Assembly: GCA_020832655.1 (NCBI GenBank)
Contig: JAFIEF010000020.1
Coordinates: forward strand, 1 to 50,601
From: Paracoccaceae bacterium
GTDB taxonomy: Bacteria; Pseudomonadota; Alphaproteobacteria; Rhodobacterales; Rhodobacteraceae
Length of the DNA: 50,601 bases
Direction of reading: 5' to 3'
The notes beneath the pieces were generated by a model. It worked only from the letters and a program-made list of their open reading frames with translations. It was not told the DNA's origin and ran no database searches. The position numbers and the translations under genes were made by a program. Shown piece after piece: positions 8,302-17,929 of the stretch (the stretch's first letter is position 1; the number at the start of each line of letters is the position of its first letter).

Positions 8302-11300
8302 TTATTCTGCCGGAACGGCCGCTGACTCATAACTCAGCGGATGCGGCAGATGCACCAGCATCTCTTTCGGGCAGATTTGCAGGAAATGATCCTTCTCTCG
8401 GTCCCAGTTGCGCAGGATCTCGGCCGCACGCTGGCTTTCGGTTTCCTGCGCATGGCGGGTGATCAGATCGTGCAACTGCTCTTCCCAATGCGCCACCGTC
8501 ACCGGGCACGTGATCAGCGTTTCGCGGTTGATCAGCGGTGCCGCCGCGCCCTCCGGGTCATAAAGATAGGCCATGCCCCCGGTCATGCCGGCGCCGAAAT
8601 TGGCCCCTATCCATCCAAGGATCACCGCGACCCCGCCGGTCATGTATTCGCAGCCGTTTGACCCGCAGCCCTCGATCACCACTTTCGCACCGGAATTACG
8701 CACGGCAAAGCGTTCCCCCGCGCGCCCTGCGGCGAACAGATAGCCATCGGTCGCGCCATAAAGCACGGTATTGCCGATGATGGTGTTGTCATGCGCAACC
8801 AGCGGCGAGGACATGCGCGGGCGCACAACAATCGTGCCGCCCGACAGCCCCTTGCCGACATAATCATTGGCATCGCCGAAGACTTCTATCTTCAGCCCCG
8901 GCGCGGCAAATGCCCCCAGCGACTGGCCCGCAGACCCCGCCAGCTTGACGGTCAGGTGATCGGGTTGCAGCTTGTTGCGCATGCCGAAGCGCTGCACGAT
9001 ATGGCTGGAAGCGCGCGTGCCCACGGTGCGGTGGGTATTTTCCACCGCATAGGAAAGCTGCATCTTCTCGCCATCTTCGAAGAAGCGATGCGCGTCGCGG
9101 ATAATCTCGGCGTCCAGCGTGTCGGGCACGGCATTGCGCGGCTTGTTGCGGTCATAGCGGATCTGGTCCGCGCCATCGACCGTCAGCAAAAGCGGGTTGA
9201 GGTCCAGATCATCCAGATGCGCCGAACCCCGGCTGACCTGCGCCAGCAGATCGGCCCGCCCGATCACCTCGTCAAGCGAGCGCGCACCGATGCTGGCCAG
9301 AATCTCGCGCACTTCCTGCGCATAGAAGGTGATCAGATTGACCACCTTGTCAGCATTGCCGGTGAATTTGGCGCGCAGGCTTTCATCCTGCGTGCATACC
9401 CCCACAGGGCAGGTGTTGGACTGGCATTGCCGCACCATGATACAGCCCATCGCAATCAACGCTGCGGTGCCGATGCCATATTCTTCAGCCCCCAGCATCG
9501 CCGCCATGACAATGTCGCGCCCTGTGCGCAATCCGCCATCGGTGCGCAGCGTCACGCGCTCGCGCAGCTTGTTCATGGCCAGCACCTGATGGCCCTCGCT
9601 CAGCCCCATTTCCCAGGGAAGGCCCGCATATTTGATGCTGGTCGCCGGGCTGGCCCCGGTGCCGCCATTATGGCCCGAAATCAGGATCACATCGGCCTTG
9701 GCCTTGGCCACACCGGCGGCAATCGTGCCCACGCCCGATTGCGCCACCAGCTTGACAGTGACTTTCACCCGCGGGTTGATCTGCTTCAGATCATAGATAA
9801 GCTGCGCCAGATCCTCGATCGAATAGATGTCATGATGCGGCGGCGGTGAAATCAGCGTCACACCCGGCGTCGAATGGCGCAGCCTGGCGATCAGCTTGGT
9901 GACCTTCATCCCCGGAAGCTGGCCGCCCTCGCCGGGTTTGGCGCCTTGCGCTACCTTGATTTCCAGCTCTTCGCAGGCATTGAGATATTCCGCCGTGACG
10001 CCGAAGCGGCCAGAAGCCACCTGCTTGATCTTGGCACAAGGGTTGTCGCCATTGGGCAGCGGATGGGCATGGGCCGGATCCTCGCCCCCTTCGCCGCTGT
10101 CTGATTTCGCGCCGATGCGGTTCATGGCGATGTTCAGCGTCATATGCGCCTCTGGCGACAGCGCGCCAAGGCTCATCCCCGGTGTGACGAAACGCTTGCG
10201 GATCGCGGTGATGCTTTCGACCTCTTCAATCGCGATCGGCTTGCCCAAAGGCTTGATGTCCAGCAGATCGCGCAGATGGATCGGCGGGTTGGCCTGCATC
10301 GCTGCGGAATACTGTTTCCACAGCGCATAGCTGGACTGGTTGCAGGCCTGTTGCAGCAAATGCATGGTGGTGGCTTCCCAGGCGTGCTTCTCGCCAGAGC
10401 GGCGCGCCTTGTAGAACCCGCCAATCGGCAGCACATCCTGCCCGCCGCGCCAGCCTTTCTGGTGGACTTCCAATAGCTTGGCCTGAATACCGCGCAACCC
10501 GATGCCGGAAATGCGGCTTTGCATGCCGGGGAAATATTCCGCACACAGCGCACGGCTAAGCCCGACAGCTTCGAAATTCAAACCCCCGCGATAGCTGGAG
10601 ATGACAGAAATCCCCATCTTCGACATGATCTTCAAAAGGCCCAGATCAATCGCCGCGCGGTAGCGGCGCATGGCGTCAATCAGGCTGCCTTCGATCAGGC
10701 CGCGCTTGATGCGGTCGGCAATGGTTTCCTGCGCCAGATAGGCATTGACCGTGGTCGCGCCGCTGCCGATCAGCACCGCGAAGTAATGCGGGTCGATGCA
10801 TTCGGCAGACCGCACATTCAGCGAACAGAAGGTGCGCAGCCCCTTGCGTGTCAGCCAGCTATGCACCGCGCTGGTGGCCAGGATCATCGGCATGGCGACC
10901 TTGTCCGTCCCCTGATGTTCATCGCTCAGCACCAGATGCCCGGCACCCGAACGCACGGCGTCCTCTGCCTCGGCGCGGATACGCTCCAGCCCGTCGCGCA
11001 GGGCATCATCGCCGCCGCCCATCGGGAAGGTGCAGTCGATATGCGCGACCTGATCGCCGAATTCGCGCACCATCTCGGCAAATTCGCCATTGGCGACAAA
11101 GGGGCTTTCCAGCACCAGAATTTCGGTCTGGCTGCTGTCTTCATCCAGCACGTTCTTCAGATTGCCGAAGCGCGTGTTCAGGCTCATGACCCGGTATTCG
11201 CGCAGACTGTCAATCGCCGGGTTGGTGACCTGGCTGAAATTCTGGCGGAAGAAATGCGACAGCGGGCGATAGACCTTGGACAGCACCGCTGCCGGGGTGT

Positions 11301-12846
11301 CATCGCCCATAGAGGCGATCATTTCCTTGCCATCCTCGGCCATCGGGGCCAGCACCTGCTCGATTTCCTCGATGGTGTAGCCCGCTGCGACCTGACGGCG
11401 GCGCAGCTCGCCGCCCTCCATATCCGCCGTTTCCGGCACATCGCGCAGCTTTTCGTTCAGATCGACGATCTTCGCGCACCACTTGCCGAAGGGCTGCGCA
11501 TTGGCCAGTTTGTCCTTGATCTCGGCGTCATGATAAAGCTTGCCCTCGGCCATATCGACCGCAATCATCTGCCCCGGCCCCAGCGCGCCCTTTTCGCGCA
11601 CTGCCAATTCATCAACCACGACCATGCCCGCTTCGGACCCGGCAATCAGCAGCCCGTCGCCAGTGACGACATAGCGCATGGGCCGCAACCCGTTGCGGTC
11701 CAGCCCCGCGCAGACCCAGCGGCCATCGGTCATGGCCAGCGCGGCAGGGCCGTCCCAGGGTTCCATCACGGAATTGCAATAGGAATACATGTCGCGCCAG
11801 GCCTGCGGCATCTCTACCGCCTGTTTCGACCAGGCTTCGGGCACCAGCATGGTCTTGGCCATCGGCGCATTGCGGCCTGCGCGCACCAGCACCTCGAACA
11901 CCGAATCCAGTGCCGCCGAGTCGGATGCGCCAGAGGCGACAATCGGCTTGATATCTTCAGCCATATCGCCAAAGGCCGCAGAGGCCATGCGGATCTCATG
12001 GCTTTTTAGCCAGTTCAGATTGCCTTTCAGCGTGTTGATCTCGCCATTATGGGCCAGCATGCGGAAAGGTTGCGCCAACCACCATTGCGGGAAGGTGTTG
12101 GTGGAATAGCGCTGGTGATAGATCGCAAAGGCCGATTCAAAACGCGCATCCTTCAGGTCAGGATAGAATTCGGCCACCTGTTCAGCCAGCATCATACCCT
12201 TGTAGATGATCGACCGGCAGGACAGCGAACAGATATAGAAGCCCGCAATCCCGGCTGCGGCGATGGCTTTTTCAATGCGGCGGCGAATGACATAGAGTTC
12301 GCGTTCAAAGGTTTCCTGATCGGTGCCCTTGATATTGCGGATCATGATCTGTTCGATCTCGGGGCGGGTGGCGTTGGCCTTTTCGCCCAGAACCGTCACA
12401 TTCACCGGCACATGCCGCCAGCCATAGATTGCGTAGCCCATGCGTAGCACTTCGGTTTCGACGATCGTGCGCGAACGTTCCTGCGCACCGAAATCGGTGC
12501 GCGGCAGGAACACCTGCCCGACCGCAATCAACTGGCCGGCATCGGGTTCGTGCCCGGTGCGGCGGATCGCGTCATGAAAGAACTTCGCCGGGATCTGCAC
12601 ATGAATCCCCGCCCCGTCGCCGGTCTTGCCATCGGCATCGACCGCGCCGCGATGCCAGATTGCTTTCAGCGCATTGATACCATGTTCCACCACCTTGCGC
12701 GACGGCGTGCCATCCAGCGACACCACCAGCCCCACCCCGCAGGATGAATGCTCATCTTCGGCCCGGTAAAGCCCGTGCTCGGCCATATAGGCACGCTTTG
12801 CTTCCTCGCGGGCGGCCCATTCAGCGTCAAATTTCGTCATCATCAT
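8302..12846 (-). CDS. gltB: Glutamate synthase [NADPH], large subunit
   Basis: Transfers the amide nitrogen of glutamine to 2-oxoglutarate, the second half of GS-GOGAT ammonium assimilation. The 1,514-residue protein has the usual order: a class II amidotransferase domain whose catalytic cysteine is C36 in HSSCGVGLV, exposed after removal of a propeptide; a central linker domain; the FMN-binding synthase barrel (about 830-1200), with the 3Fe-4S cluster cysteines in CIMVRQCQSNTCPVGVC; and a C-terminal GXGXG beta-helix. Three ATG codons lie in tandem at 12846, 12843 and 12840; the GGGAAG sequence upstream suits the second or third slightly better. It is 21 bp downstream of gltD and followed by a strong terminator. 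Confidence 0.97.
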   Translation of the reverse strand: MMMTKFDAEWAAREEAKRAYMAEHGLYRAEDEHSSCGVGLVVSLDGTPSRKVVEHGINALKAIWHRGAVDADGKTGDGAGIHVQIPAKFFHDAIRRTGHEPDAGQLIAVGQVFLPRTDFGAQERSRTIVETEVLRMGYAIYGWRHVPVNVTVLGEKANATRPEIEQIMIRNIKGTDQETFERELYVIRRRIEKAIAAAGIAGFYICSLSCRSIIYKGMMLAEQVAEFYPDLKDARFESAFAIYHQRYSTNTFPQWWLAQPFRMLAHNGEINTLKGNLNWLKSHEIRMASAAFGDMAEDIKPIVASGASDSAALDSVFEVLVRAGRNAPMAKTMLVPEAWSKQAVEMPQAWRDMYSYCNSVMEPWDGPAALAMTDGRWVCAGLDRNGLRPMRYVVTGDGLLIAGSEAGMVVVDELAVREKGALGPGQMIAVDMAEGKLYHDAEIKDKLANAQPFGKWCAKIVDLNEKLRDVPETADMEGGELRRRQVAAGYTIEEIEQVLAPMAEDGKEMIASMGDDTPAAVLSKVYRPLSHFFRQNFSQVTNPAIDSLREYRVMSLNTRFGNLKNVLDEDSSQTEILVLESPFVANGEFAEMVREFGDQVAHIDCTFPMGGGDDALRDGLERIRAEAEDAVRSGAGHLVLSDEHQGTDKVAMPMILATSAVHSWLTRKGLRTFCSLNVRSAECIDPHYFAVLIGSGATTVNAYLAQETIADRIKRGLIEGSLIDAMRRYRAAIDLGLLKIMSKMGISVISSYRGGLNFEAVGLSRALCAEYFPGMQSRISGIGLRGIQAKLLEVHQKGWRGGQDVLPIGGFYKARRSGEKHAWEATTMHLLQQACNQSSYALWKQYSAAMQANPPIHLRDLLDIKPLGKPIAIEEVESITAIRKRFVTPGMSLGALSPEAHMTLNIAMNRIGAKSDSGEGGEDPAHAHPLPNGDNPCAKIKQVASGRFGVTAEYLNACEELEIKVAQGAKPGEGGQLPGMKVTKLIARLRHSTPGVTLISPPPHHDIYSIEDLAQLIYDLKQINPRVKVTVKLVAQSGVGTIAAGVAKAKADVILISGHNGGTGASPATSIKYAGLPWEMGLSEGHQVLAMNKLRERVTLRTDGGLRTGRDIVMAAMLGAEEYGIGTAALIAMGCIMVRQCQSNTCPVGVCTQDESLRAKFTGNADKVVNLITFYAQEVREILASIGARSLDEVIGRADLLAQVSRGSAHLDDLDLNPLLLTVDGADQIRYDRNKPRNAVPDTLDAEIIRDAHRFFEDGEKMQLSYAVENTHRTVGTRASSHIVQRFGMRNKLQPDHLTVKLAGSAGQSLGAFAAPGLKIEVFGDANDYVGKGLSGGTIVVRPRMSSPLVAHDNTIIGNTVLYGATDGYLFAAGRAGERFAVRNSGAKVVIEGCGSNGCEYMTGGVAVILGWIGANFGAGMTGGMAYLYDPEGAAAPLINRETLITCPVTVAHWEEQLHDLITRHAQETESQRAAEILRNWDREKDHFLQICPKEMLVHLPHPLSYESAAVPAE

Positions 12847-12867
12847 CTTCCCTTTGCGAATGTGCCG

Positions 12868-14310
12868 TCACTCTGCCGCGACCTGCGCGGATTGTGACAG
12901 GTAGTCGAGGATAGCGTCTGCCGCCTCGCGCCCGTCGCGAATGGCCCACACCACCAGCGACGCGCCGCGCACGATATCGCCCACCGCCCAGACACCCGGC
13001 AGATCGGTCTCATGGGTGTTGAACCTGGCCTTGATGGTACCCCAGCGGGTCACCGTCAGTTCCGGCACATCCCACAGCGCAGGCAGGTCTTCGGGTTCAA
13101 AGCCCAGCGCCGTGATCGCCATATCGGCCTCTTCGGTATAGTCCGCGCCCTCGATCACCTCGGGGCTGCGCCGCCCCGTGGCGTCAGGCTGGCCAAGGCG
13201 CATCTTCTGCACCCGCACGCCGCTCAGCGCGCCATCATCGCCGGTGACAAAGCCCGCAGGCGCTGACAGCCAGACAAATTCGACACCTTCTTCTTCGGCA
13301 TTCTGGGTTTCGCGGCGTGAACCGGGCATGTTGTCGCGGTCGCGCCGATACAGGCATTTGACCGAGGTCGCGCCCTGCCGCACTGCGGTGCGCACGCAAT
13401 CCATCGCCGTGTCGCCCCCGCCGATCACCACCACGCGCTTGCCGCGCGCATCCAGATCGCCATTGTCAAACTCCGGCACCTCGTCGCCAAAGCTCTTGCG
13501 GTTGGAGGCGGTCAGATAGTCCAGCGCCTTCAGCACCCCCGGCGCGGTAGCGTTGGGCGCGTGCAGATCGCGTGCCTTATAGACGCCGGTTGCAATCAGC
13601 ACAGCGTCGTGCTTGCCGCGAATGGCATCAAAACTGATATCCTCGCCGACAGTGCAGTTCAGCACAAACTCGACCCCGCCGGCTTCCAGCTGGTCGATGC
13701 GCTGCATCACCACGGGCTTTTCCAGCTTGAAACCGGGAATGCCATAGGTCATCAGCCCGCCTGCGCGGTCATATCGGTCATAAACCGTGACCTGCACACC
13801 CGCGCGGCGCAGCACATCGGCCGCCGCCAGCCCGCCCGGTCCGGCCCCGATAATGCCCACCGATTCCGCGCGTTCGGCAGCAGGGGTGATCGGCTTGACC
13901 CAGCCTTCCTGCCAGGCGGTATCAGTGATGTATTTTTCCACTGCGCCAATGGTGACCGTGCCGTGACCGGCCTGTTCGATCACGCAATTTCCTTCACACA
14001 GTCGGTCCTGCGGGCAGATGCGACCGCAGATTTCGGGGAAGGTGTTGGTGGCCTGGCTAAGTTCATAGGCTTCCTGCAACCGGCCCTGCGCAGTCAGCAT
14101 CAACCAGTCGGGGATGTTGTTGTGCAGCGGGCAATGACTCTGGCAATAGGGCACGCCGCACTGGCTGCACCGTCCGGCCTGCTCGCCTGCCTTCTCGGCG
14201 GCGAATTCGCCATAGATTTCCTGAAAGTCCTCGGTCCGCAGATCGGGCGCGCGCTTTTGCGGCATTTCGCGGTCCACCGTCACGAATCGGAGCATCGGGC
14301 TTTTCGACAT
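12868..14310 (-). CDS. gltD: Glutamate synthase [NADPH], small subunit
   Basis: Oxidises NADPH and passes electrons to the large subunit. The N-terminal ferredoxin-like part carries two cysteine sets for 4Fe-4S clusters: CSQCGVPYCQSHCP and CGRICPQDRLCEGNC. Two Rossmann folds follow, with GAGPGGLAAAD for FAD and GGGDTAMDC for NADPH. The 480-residue length is normal. The start at 14310 (MSKSPMLRF) has a perfect AGGAGG seven bases upstream; the frame extends 12 codons further, but there is no ribosome binding site there. It is the first gene of the gltD-gltB pair, so electron-transfer and synthase subunits are co-transcribed from the AT-rich region that ends at 14518. Confidence 0.97.
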   Translation of the reverse strand: MSKSPMLRFVTVDREMPQKRAPDLRTEDFQEIYGEFAAEKAGEQAGRCSQCGVPYCQSHCPLHNNIPDWLMLTAQGRLQEAYELSQATNTFPEICGRICPQDRLCEGNCVIEQAGHGTVTIGAVEKYITDTAWQEGWVKPITPAAERAESVGIIGAGPGGLAAADVLRRAGVQVTVYDRYDRAGGLMTYGIPGFKLEKPVVMQRIDQLEAGGVEFVLNCTVGEDISFDAIRGKHDAVLIATGVYKARDLHAPNATAPGVLKALDYLTASNRKSFGDEVPEFDNGDLDARGKRVVVIGGGDTAMDCVRTAVRQGATSVKCLYRRDRDNMPGSRRETQNAEEEGVEFVWLSAPAGFVTGDDGALSGVRVQKMRLGQPDATGRRSPEVIEGADYTEEADMAITALGFEPEDLPALWDVPELTVTRWGTIKARFNTHETDLPGVWAVGDIVRGASLVVWAIRDGREAADAILDYLSQSAQVAAE

Positions 14311-14518
14311 GGCTGGTCCTCCTGCAATCAGCTTAGCCAGATACAACCAAGCGCGCTGAATGAAAAGTCAGAATGTATGACCTAAATTCTGGTTTTTTGC
14401 ATCAAAAGCCAAATGGGTAGTCCAAAATCACCAAATTTATGGCATAAATACTGACCTATATACGGAATTGCATCCCCCGGACAGCTTGGTAGTTTGCGCC
14501 AGAACCTTATGAGGCCAC
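14311..14518. promoter_or_regulatory. AT-rich divergent control region between gltD and uppP
   Basis: This 208-bp gap is clearly richer in A and T than its surroundings. It contains a perfect 15-base palindrome ATTTATGGCATAAAT at 14436-14450, an imperfect inverted repeat GAAT...ATTC at 14371-14389, and two direct copies of TGACCTA(A/T)AT (14379-14388 and 14453-14462) about 75 bp apart. These look like binding sites for one or more transcription factors acting on the gltD promoter, the uppP promoter, or both. No specific regulator could be named from sequence alone. Confidence 0.5.
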
Positions 14519-15322
14519 ATGACATTCTTTCATCTGTTTCTTCTGGCGATGATTCAGGGAATCACCGAATTTCTGCCGGTGTCATCCTCTGGCCATCTGA
14601 TCCTGCTGCCCGCGCTGACCGATCTGGACGATCAGGGGCTGGTGATCGATGTCGCAGTGCATGTCGGCACGCTGTTTGCCGTGTGCTGGTATTTCCGCGC
14701 CGATGTGATGCTGGCGCTGCGCGGGGTGCCGCACATGCTGCGCGGTGATATCAGCCACAAGGGCGGGTTTCTGGCCTTCGCGCTGACCATCGCCACCGTG
14801 CCAGTGGTCATCGCGGGGCTGATTTTCCATATCTTCGGCATCATGGAGATGTTGCGCAGCATCGCCGTGATCGGCTGGATGATGATCATTTTCGGCATTG
14901 TGCTGTATCTGACCGACCGGCTGGGCAAGCAGACCCGCGCCGCCAGCGAATGGACCGTCAAGCATGCGATCATCTTCGGGCTGTGGCAGGCGGTGGCGCT
15001 GATCCCCGGCACCTCGCGTTCGGGCATCGTGATTTCCGGCGCGCGCGCGCTGGGCTATGCGCGCCATGACGCCGCCAAGCTGTCGATGCTGATGTCGATC
15101 CCGACCATCATCGCCTCTGGGGCGCTGATGGGGGCCGATGTGGTGCGGCTGGCAGATTGGGACGCCGCGCTCAATGGCTTATATGCGGCAGTAATTTCCT
15201 TCTTTGCAGCCTGGGCGGCGCTTGTGTTCATGATGAAGCTTCTGCGCACAATCAGCTTCACCCCTTATGTGATCTATCGCTTGATCCTCGGATCAGTGCT
15301 GCTGGCGATCGCCTATAGCTGA
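14519..15322 (+). CDS. uppP: Undecaprenyl-diphosphatase (BacA/UppP)
   Basis: An inner-membrane phosphatase that recycles undecaprenyl diphosphate to the monophosphate carrier used for peptidoglycan and other cell-surface polymers. The protein is 267 residues with about eight hydrophobic segments. Both active-site signatures are intact: QGITEFLPVSSSGHL near residues 13-27, including the catalytic glutamate, and PGTSRSG near 165. The start is supported by TGAGG five bases before the ATG. Loss or overexpression of this family alters bacitracin sensitivity in other bacteria. It is divergent from gltD and convergent with ubiG, so it is probably transcribed alone. Confidence 0.96.
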   Translation: MTFFHLFLLAMIQGITEFLPVSSSGHLILLPALTDLDDQGLVIDVAVHVGTLFAVCWYFRADVMLALRGVPHMLRGDISHKGGFLAFALTIATVPVVIAGLIFHIFGIMEMLRSIAVIGWMMIIFGIVLYLTDRLGKQTRAASEWTVKHAIIFGLWQAVALIPGTSRSGIVISGARALGYARHDAAKLSMLMSIPTIIASGALMGADVVRLADWDAALNGLYAAVISFFAAWAALVFMMKLLRTISFTPYVIYRLILGSVLLAIAYS

Positions 15323-15324
15323 TG

Positions 15325-15347
15325 TTTCATCTTGCCAAAAATACTCA
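15325..15347. repeat. Short dispersed intergenic repeat, copy 1
   Basis: TTTCATCTTGCCAAAAATACTC lies between the convergent uppP and ubiG genes. A second copy, in inverted orientation and with one extra C, is found at 44296-44318. Both sit between convergent gene ends. Confidence 0.5.
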
Positions 15348-15352
15348 AAACT

Positions 15353-16090
15353 TCACCGCTTCACCGAAGCGGTGACATAGTTCACTGACAGATCACTGTC
15401 GGAAATCGACCATTCCCAGCGCAGCTTGTCGAAGACAAAACCCTTGCGGTCCACCGGGTCCAGCCCGGCATTCTGCAGCAGGTCATGAAGTTCATCAGGG
15501 GTGATGAATTTCGACCATTCATGCGTCCCCTTTGGCAGCCAGCGCATGACATATTCCGCCCCGATGATCGCCATGAGATAGCTTTTCGGATTACGGTTCA
15601 GGGTCGAGCAGATCATCAGCCCGCCCGGCTTCAGCAAGCTTTGGCAGGCGCTCAGATAGGCCAGCGGGTCCGCGACATGCTCGACCACCTCCATATTCAG
15701 CACCACATCAAAGGCTTCGCCCTGGGCGGCCAGCGCCTCTGCGGTGCTGTGGCGATAATCGATCTGCAAGCCTTGCTGCTCGGCATGAATGCGCGCCACG
15801 GGGATGTTGCGCTCGGCGGCATCGGCGCCCACGACATCGGCGCCAAGCCGCGCCATCGGTTCGGCCAGCAACCCGCCACCGCAGCCGATATCCAGCAGAC
15901 GCAGCCCTGCAAAGGGGCGCGCAGTGCTCAGGTCACGGTCAAATTCAGCCGCGATTTGATGCGTGATATAGTCCAGCCGGCAGGGGTTGAGCATGTGCAG
16001 CGGCTTGAACTTGCCATTCGGATCCCACCATTCGCTGGCCATCGCCTGAAATTTCGCCACCTCGGCGGGGTCAATCGTTGATGTTGTCAT
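15353..16090 (-). CDS. ubiG: Bifunctional ubiquinone O-methyltransferase
   Basis: Catalyses both SAM-dependent O-methylations in ubiquinone biosynthesis. The protein is 245 residues. It has the family opening [20 protein letters not shown], then the SAM-binding motif [19 protein letters not shown], and the post-motif [10 protein letters not shown]. The Shine-Dalgarno GGAGG lies four bases before the ATG. It converges with uppP and diverges from the proline iminopeptidase gene. It fits with the oxidase assembly and oxidase subunit genes elsewhere in the window as part of a respiratory lifestyle, but it is not in an operon with them. Confidence 0.95.
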   Translation of the reverse strand: MTTSTIDPAEVAKFQAMASEWWDPNGKFKPLHMLNPCRLDYITHQIAAEFDRDLSTARPFAGLRLLDIGCGGGLLAEPMARLGADVVGADAAERNIPVARIHAEQQGLQIDYRHSTAEALAAQGEAFDVVLNMEVVEHVADPLAYLSACQSLLKPGGLMICSTLNRNPKSYLMAIIGAEYVMRWLPKGTHEWSKFITPDELHDLLQNAGLDPVDRKGFVFDKLRWEWSISDSDLSVNYVTASVKR

Positions 16091-16156
16091 CTGGCCTCCG
16101 GTATTTTGCGATGCAGGATATGGCAGGCAATGCCACCAAGGTATATAGTCCGTTTC

Positions 16157-17152
16157 ATGGACAAGTCTTCAGGACATGACAGCACAGGGGCGCAACTCTA
16201 CCCGCTGGCCGAGCCTTTCGACCAGCAGATGCTGGATGTGGGGCAGGGCCACCGCGTCTATGTCGAGCAATGCGGCCACCCCGACGGCATTCCGGTAATA
16301 GTGCTGCATGGCGGCCCAGGCGGCGGGTGCAGCCCGACCATGCGGCGCTTCTTTGACCCGTCAAGCTACCGCGCCGTGCTGTTCGATCAGCGCGGCTGCG
16401 GGCGCTCGAAACCTGCCGCCTGCGTGCAGGACAACACGACACAGCACCTGATCGCGGATATCGAACTGATCCGCCAGCATCTGGGGATTGACCGCTGGGT
16501 CGTGTTTGGCGGCAGTTGGGGGGCGACGCTGGCGCTGGCCTATGCCCAGGCCCATCCTGACCGCGCCGCCTATCTGGTGCTGCGCGGTGTGTTCACTGCC
16601 ACGCAGGCGGAACTCGACTGGTTCTATGGCGGGGGCGCGGGGCGCTTCTTTCCCGAATTATGGGACCAGTTCATCCGCCAGATCCCGCCCGATGAGCGCG
16701 GCGACCTGATCGGCGCCTATCACAAGCGCCTGTTCAATGGCGACGCCTATACCGAAGACCGCTTTGCGCGAAGCTGGACGCGCTGGGAAAATGCGCTGGC
16801 CTCGATCGAAAGCCGCGGAACAAGCGGCGCGGGCGACGCGCCTGCAAGCTATGCCCGCGCCTTTGCCCGGCTGGAAAACCACTATTTCAGAAATGGCTGC
16901 TTTCTGGGCGAGGATGGCGCGCTGCTGCGCGGCCTGAACCGGATGGCACAGATCCCCGGCACCATCGTGCAGGGCCGCTTCGACATGATCTGCCCTCCCA
17001 TGACCGCCTGGGCGCTGCATCAGCGCTGGGGGCGATCACGGCTGGAAATGGTGCCGGTGGCCGGTCATGCGCTGTCAGAGCCGGGGATCAGCGCGGAACT
17101 TCTGCGGGTGATGAACCATCTGCGCCATGAGGCGCACAGGCTGGGGCTGTAG
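16157..17152 (+). CDS. pip: Prolyl aminopeptidase (proline iminopeptidase, S33 family)
   Basis: A cytoplasmic alpha/beta hydrolase that releases N-terminal proline from peptides. The oxyanion-hole motif is [10 protein letters not shown]. The nucleophile elbow is [17 protein letters not shown], with the serine between the two glycine pairs. The Asp and His of the triad fit RFDMICPP and GHALSEPG near the C-terminus. The length of 331 residues is close to the family norm. The frame opens earlier at a TTG (16106), but the family normally starts at the MDKSSGHD methionine at 16157; the ribosome binding site there is weak. An in-frame ATG at 16130 is an alternative. It lies just before the promoter and leader of the rimP operon. 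Confidence 0.9.
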   Translation: MDKSSGHDSTGAQLYPLAEPFDQQMLDVGQGHRVYVEQCGHPDGIPVIVLHGGPGGGCSPTMRRFFDPSSYRAVLFDQRGCGRSKPAACVQDNTTQHLIADIELIRQHLGIDRWVVFGGSWGATLALAYAQAHPDRAAYLVLRGVFTATQAELDWFYGGGAGRFFPELWDQFIRQIPPDERGDLIGAYHKRLFNGDAYTEDRFARSWTRWENALASIESRGTSGAGDAPASYARAFARLENHYFRNGCFLGEDGALLRGLNRMAQIPGTIVQGRFDMICPPMTAWALHQRWGRSRLEMVPVAGHALSEPGISAELLRVMNHLRHEAHRLGL

Positions 17153-17203
17153 CGCGCCCAAAGCCCCCGCGAGCGGCATGCGCAGACGCGCATGCAATAG
17201 CGC

Positions 17204-17232
17204 TTGCGTTTGGCGCCCGAAGTTCCTATATG
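17204..17232 (+). promoter_or_regulatory. Predicted sigma-70-type promoter of the rimP-nusA-infB operon
   Basis: TTGCGT at 17204-17209 and TATATG at 17227-17232 are separated by exactly 17 bp. The expected transcription start is near 17240, just before the structured leader. It lies 52 bp after the end of pip and is the first plausible promoter for the long downstream operon. Confidence 0.6.
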
Positions 17233-17239
17233 CTGTCGC

Positions 17240-17303
17240 AACAGCGGTGCCTGGCTCGCAGGCTCCACCGGGAAAAGCAACGGGCCGCATGGCCCGTTTT
17301 TTT
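17240..17303 (+). ncRNA. Structured leader ending in an attenuator-like terminator, upstream of rimP
   Basis: The predicted transcript first forms a hairpin in which GGTG pairs with CACC and CCTG pairs with CAGG (17246-17253 with 17259-17269, one 3-base bulge). It then forms an intrinsic terminator CGGGCC-GCAT-GGCCCG (17281-17296) followed by seven T residues. The terminator lies only 24 bp before the rimP start codon. A terminator inside the 5-prime leader of an operon encoding the termination factor NusA suggests attenuation or autoregulation. rimP leaders with premature terminators are known in other proteobacteria. The alternative is a free-standing small RNA. Confidence 0.55.
17281..17303 (+). 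terminator. Intrinsic terminator before rimP
   Basis: A perfect 6-bp GC stem (7 bp counting the flanking A-T pair), a 4-base GCAT loop, and TTTTTTT directly after the stem. It is the clearest plus-strand terminator of the window, and it is placed before the operon rather than after one. Confidence 0.8.
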
Positions 17304-17326
17304 GTTTCAGGCCCAAAGGGGGCATC

Positions 17327-17926
17327 ATGAGTGACCTTATCGCCAAGACCGCGCTGGATCAGCGTCTGGCCGCGATTGTCACCCCGGTCATTGAAGGGCT
17401 GGGGTTCGAACTGGTCCGGCTGCGGCTGATGGCGGGCAAGACCCGCACGCTGCAAATCATGGCCGACCGCGCGCAGGGCGGCATCGAGGTCGAGGATTGC
17501 GCGGCGATTTCCACCGCTGTCTCGGCCGTGCTGGATGTCGAGGATCCGCTGGAAGATGCCTACACGCTGGAAGTCTCCAGCCCCGGCATTGACCGCCCGC
17601 TGACCCGGCTGAAGGATTTCGCCGCATGGGAAGGCTATGAGGCGCGGCTGGAAACCACCGAACTGATCGACGGGCGGCGGCGCTTCAAGGGCGTGCTTGC
17701 CGGGATCGAGGGCGAGGAAGTGCTGATCGAGATCGAGGAGCAGGGCGCGCCGATCACCATCGGGCTGCAATTCGACTGGCTGTCGGATGCCAAGCTGGTC
17801 CTGACCGACGATCTGATCGCGGAAATGCTGCGCGCGCGCAAGGCCAGCGGCGCAATTGACGAAAGCAAGTTTGACCAGATCGAACCGGAGGCCGCAGACA
17901 CGGCCACCGACCCAGAGGAGACCTGA
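17327..17926 (+). CDS. rimP: Ribosome maturation factor RimP
   Basis: Helps assembly of the 30S ribosomal subunit. The protein is 199 residues. It has the typical [21 protein letters not shown] opening segment and the conserved [11 protein letters not shown] motif near residues 82-92, followed by the SH3-like C-terminal domain. The ATG at 17327 follows AAAGGGGGC; the frame continues upstream through the leader terminator, but that part is not coding. A short acidic tail ends the protein. It is three bases upstream of nusA, the standard bacterial arrangement, so the two are co-transcribed and probably translationally linked. Confidence 0.94.
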   Translation: MSDLIAKTALDQRLAAIVTPVIEGLGFELVRLRLMAGKTRTLQIMADRAQGGIEVEDCAAISTAVSAVLDVEDPLEDAYTLEVSSPGIDRPLTRLKDFAAWEGYEARLETTELIDGRRRFKGVLAGIEGEEVLIEIEEQGAPITIGLQFDWLSDAKLVLTDDLIAEMLRARKASGAIDESKFDQIEPEAADTATDPEET

Positions 17927-17929
17927 GAC

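Noticed and set aside
10519-12009. 496-residue open frame antisense to gltB
   Set aside because: Shadow of the glutamate synthase gene; composition is non-protein-like.
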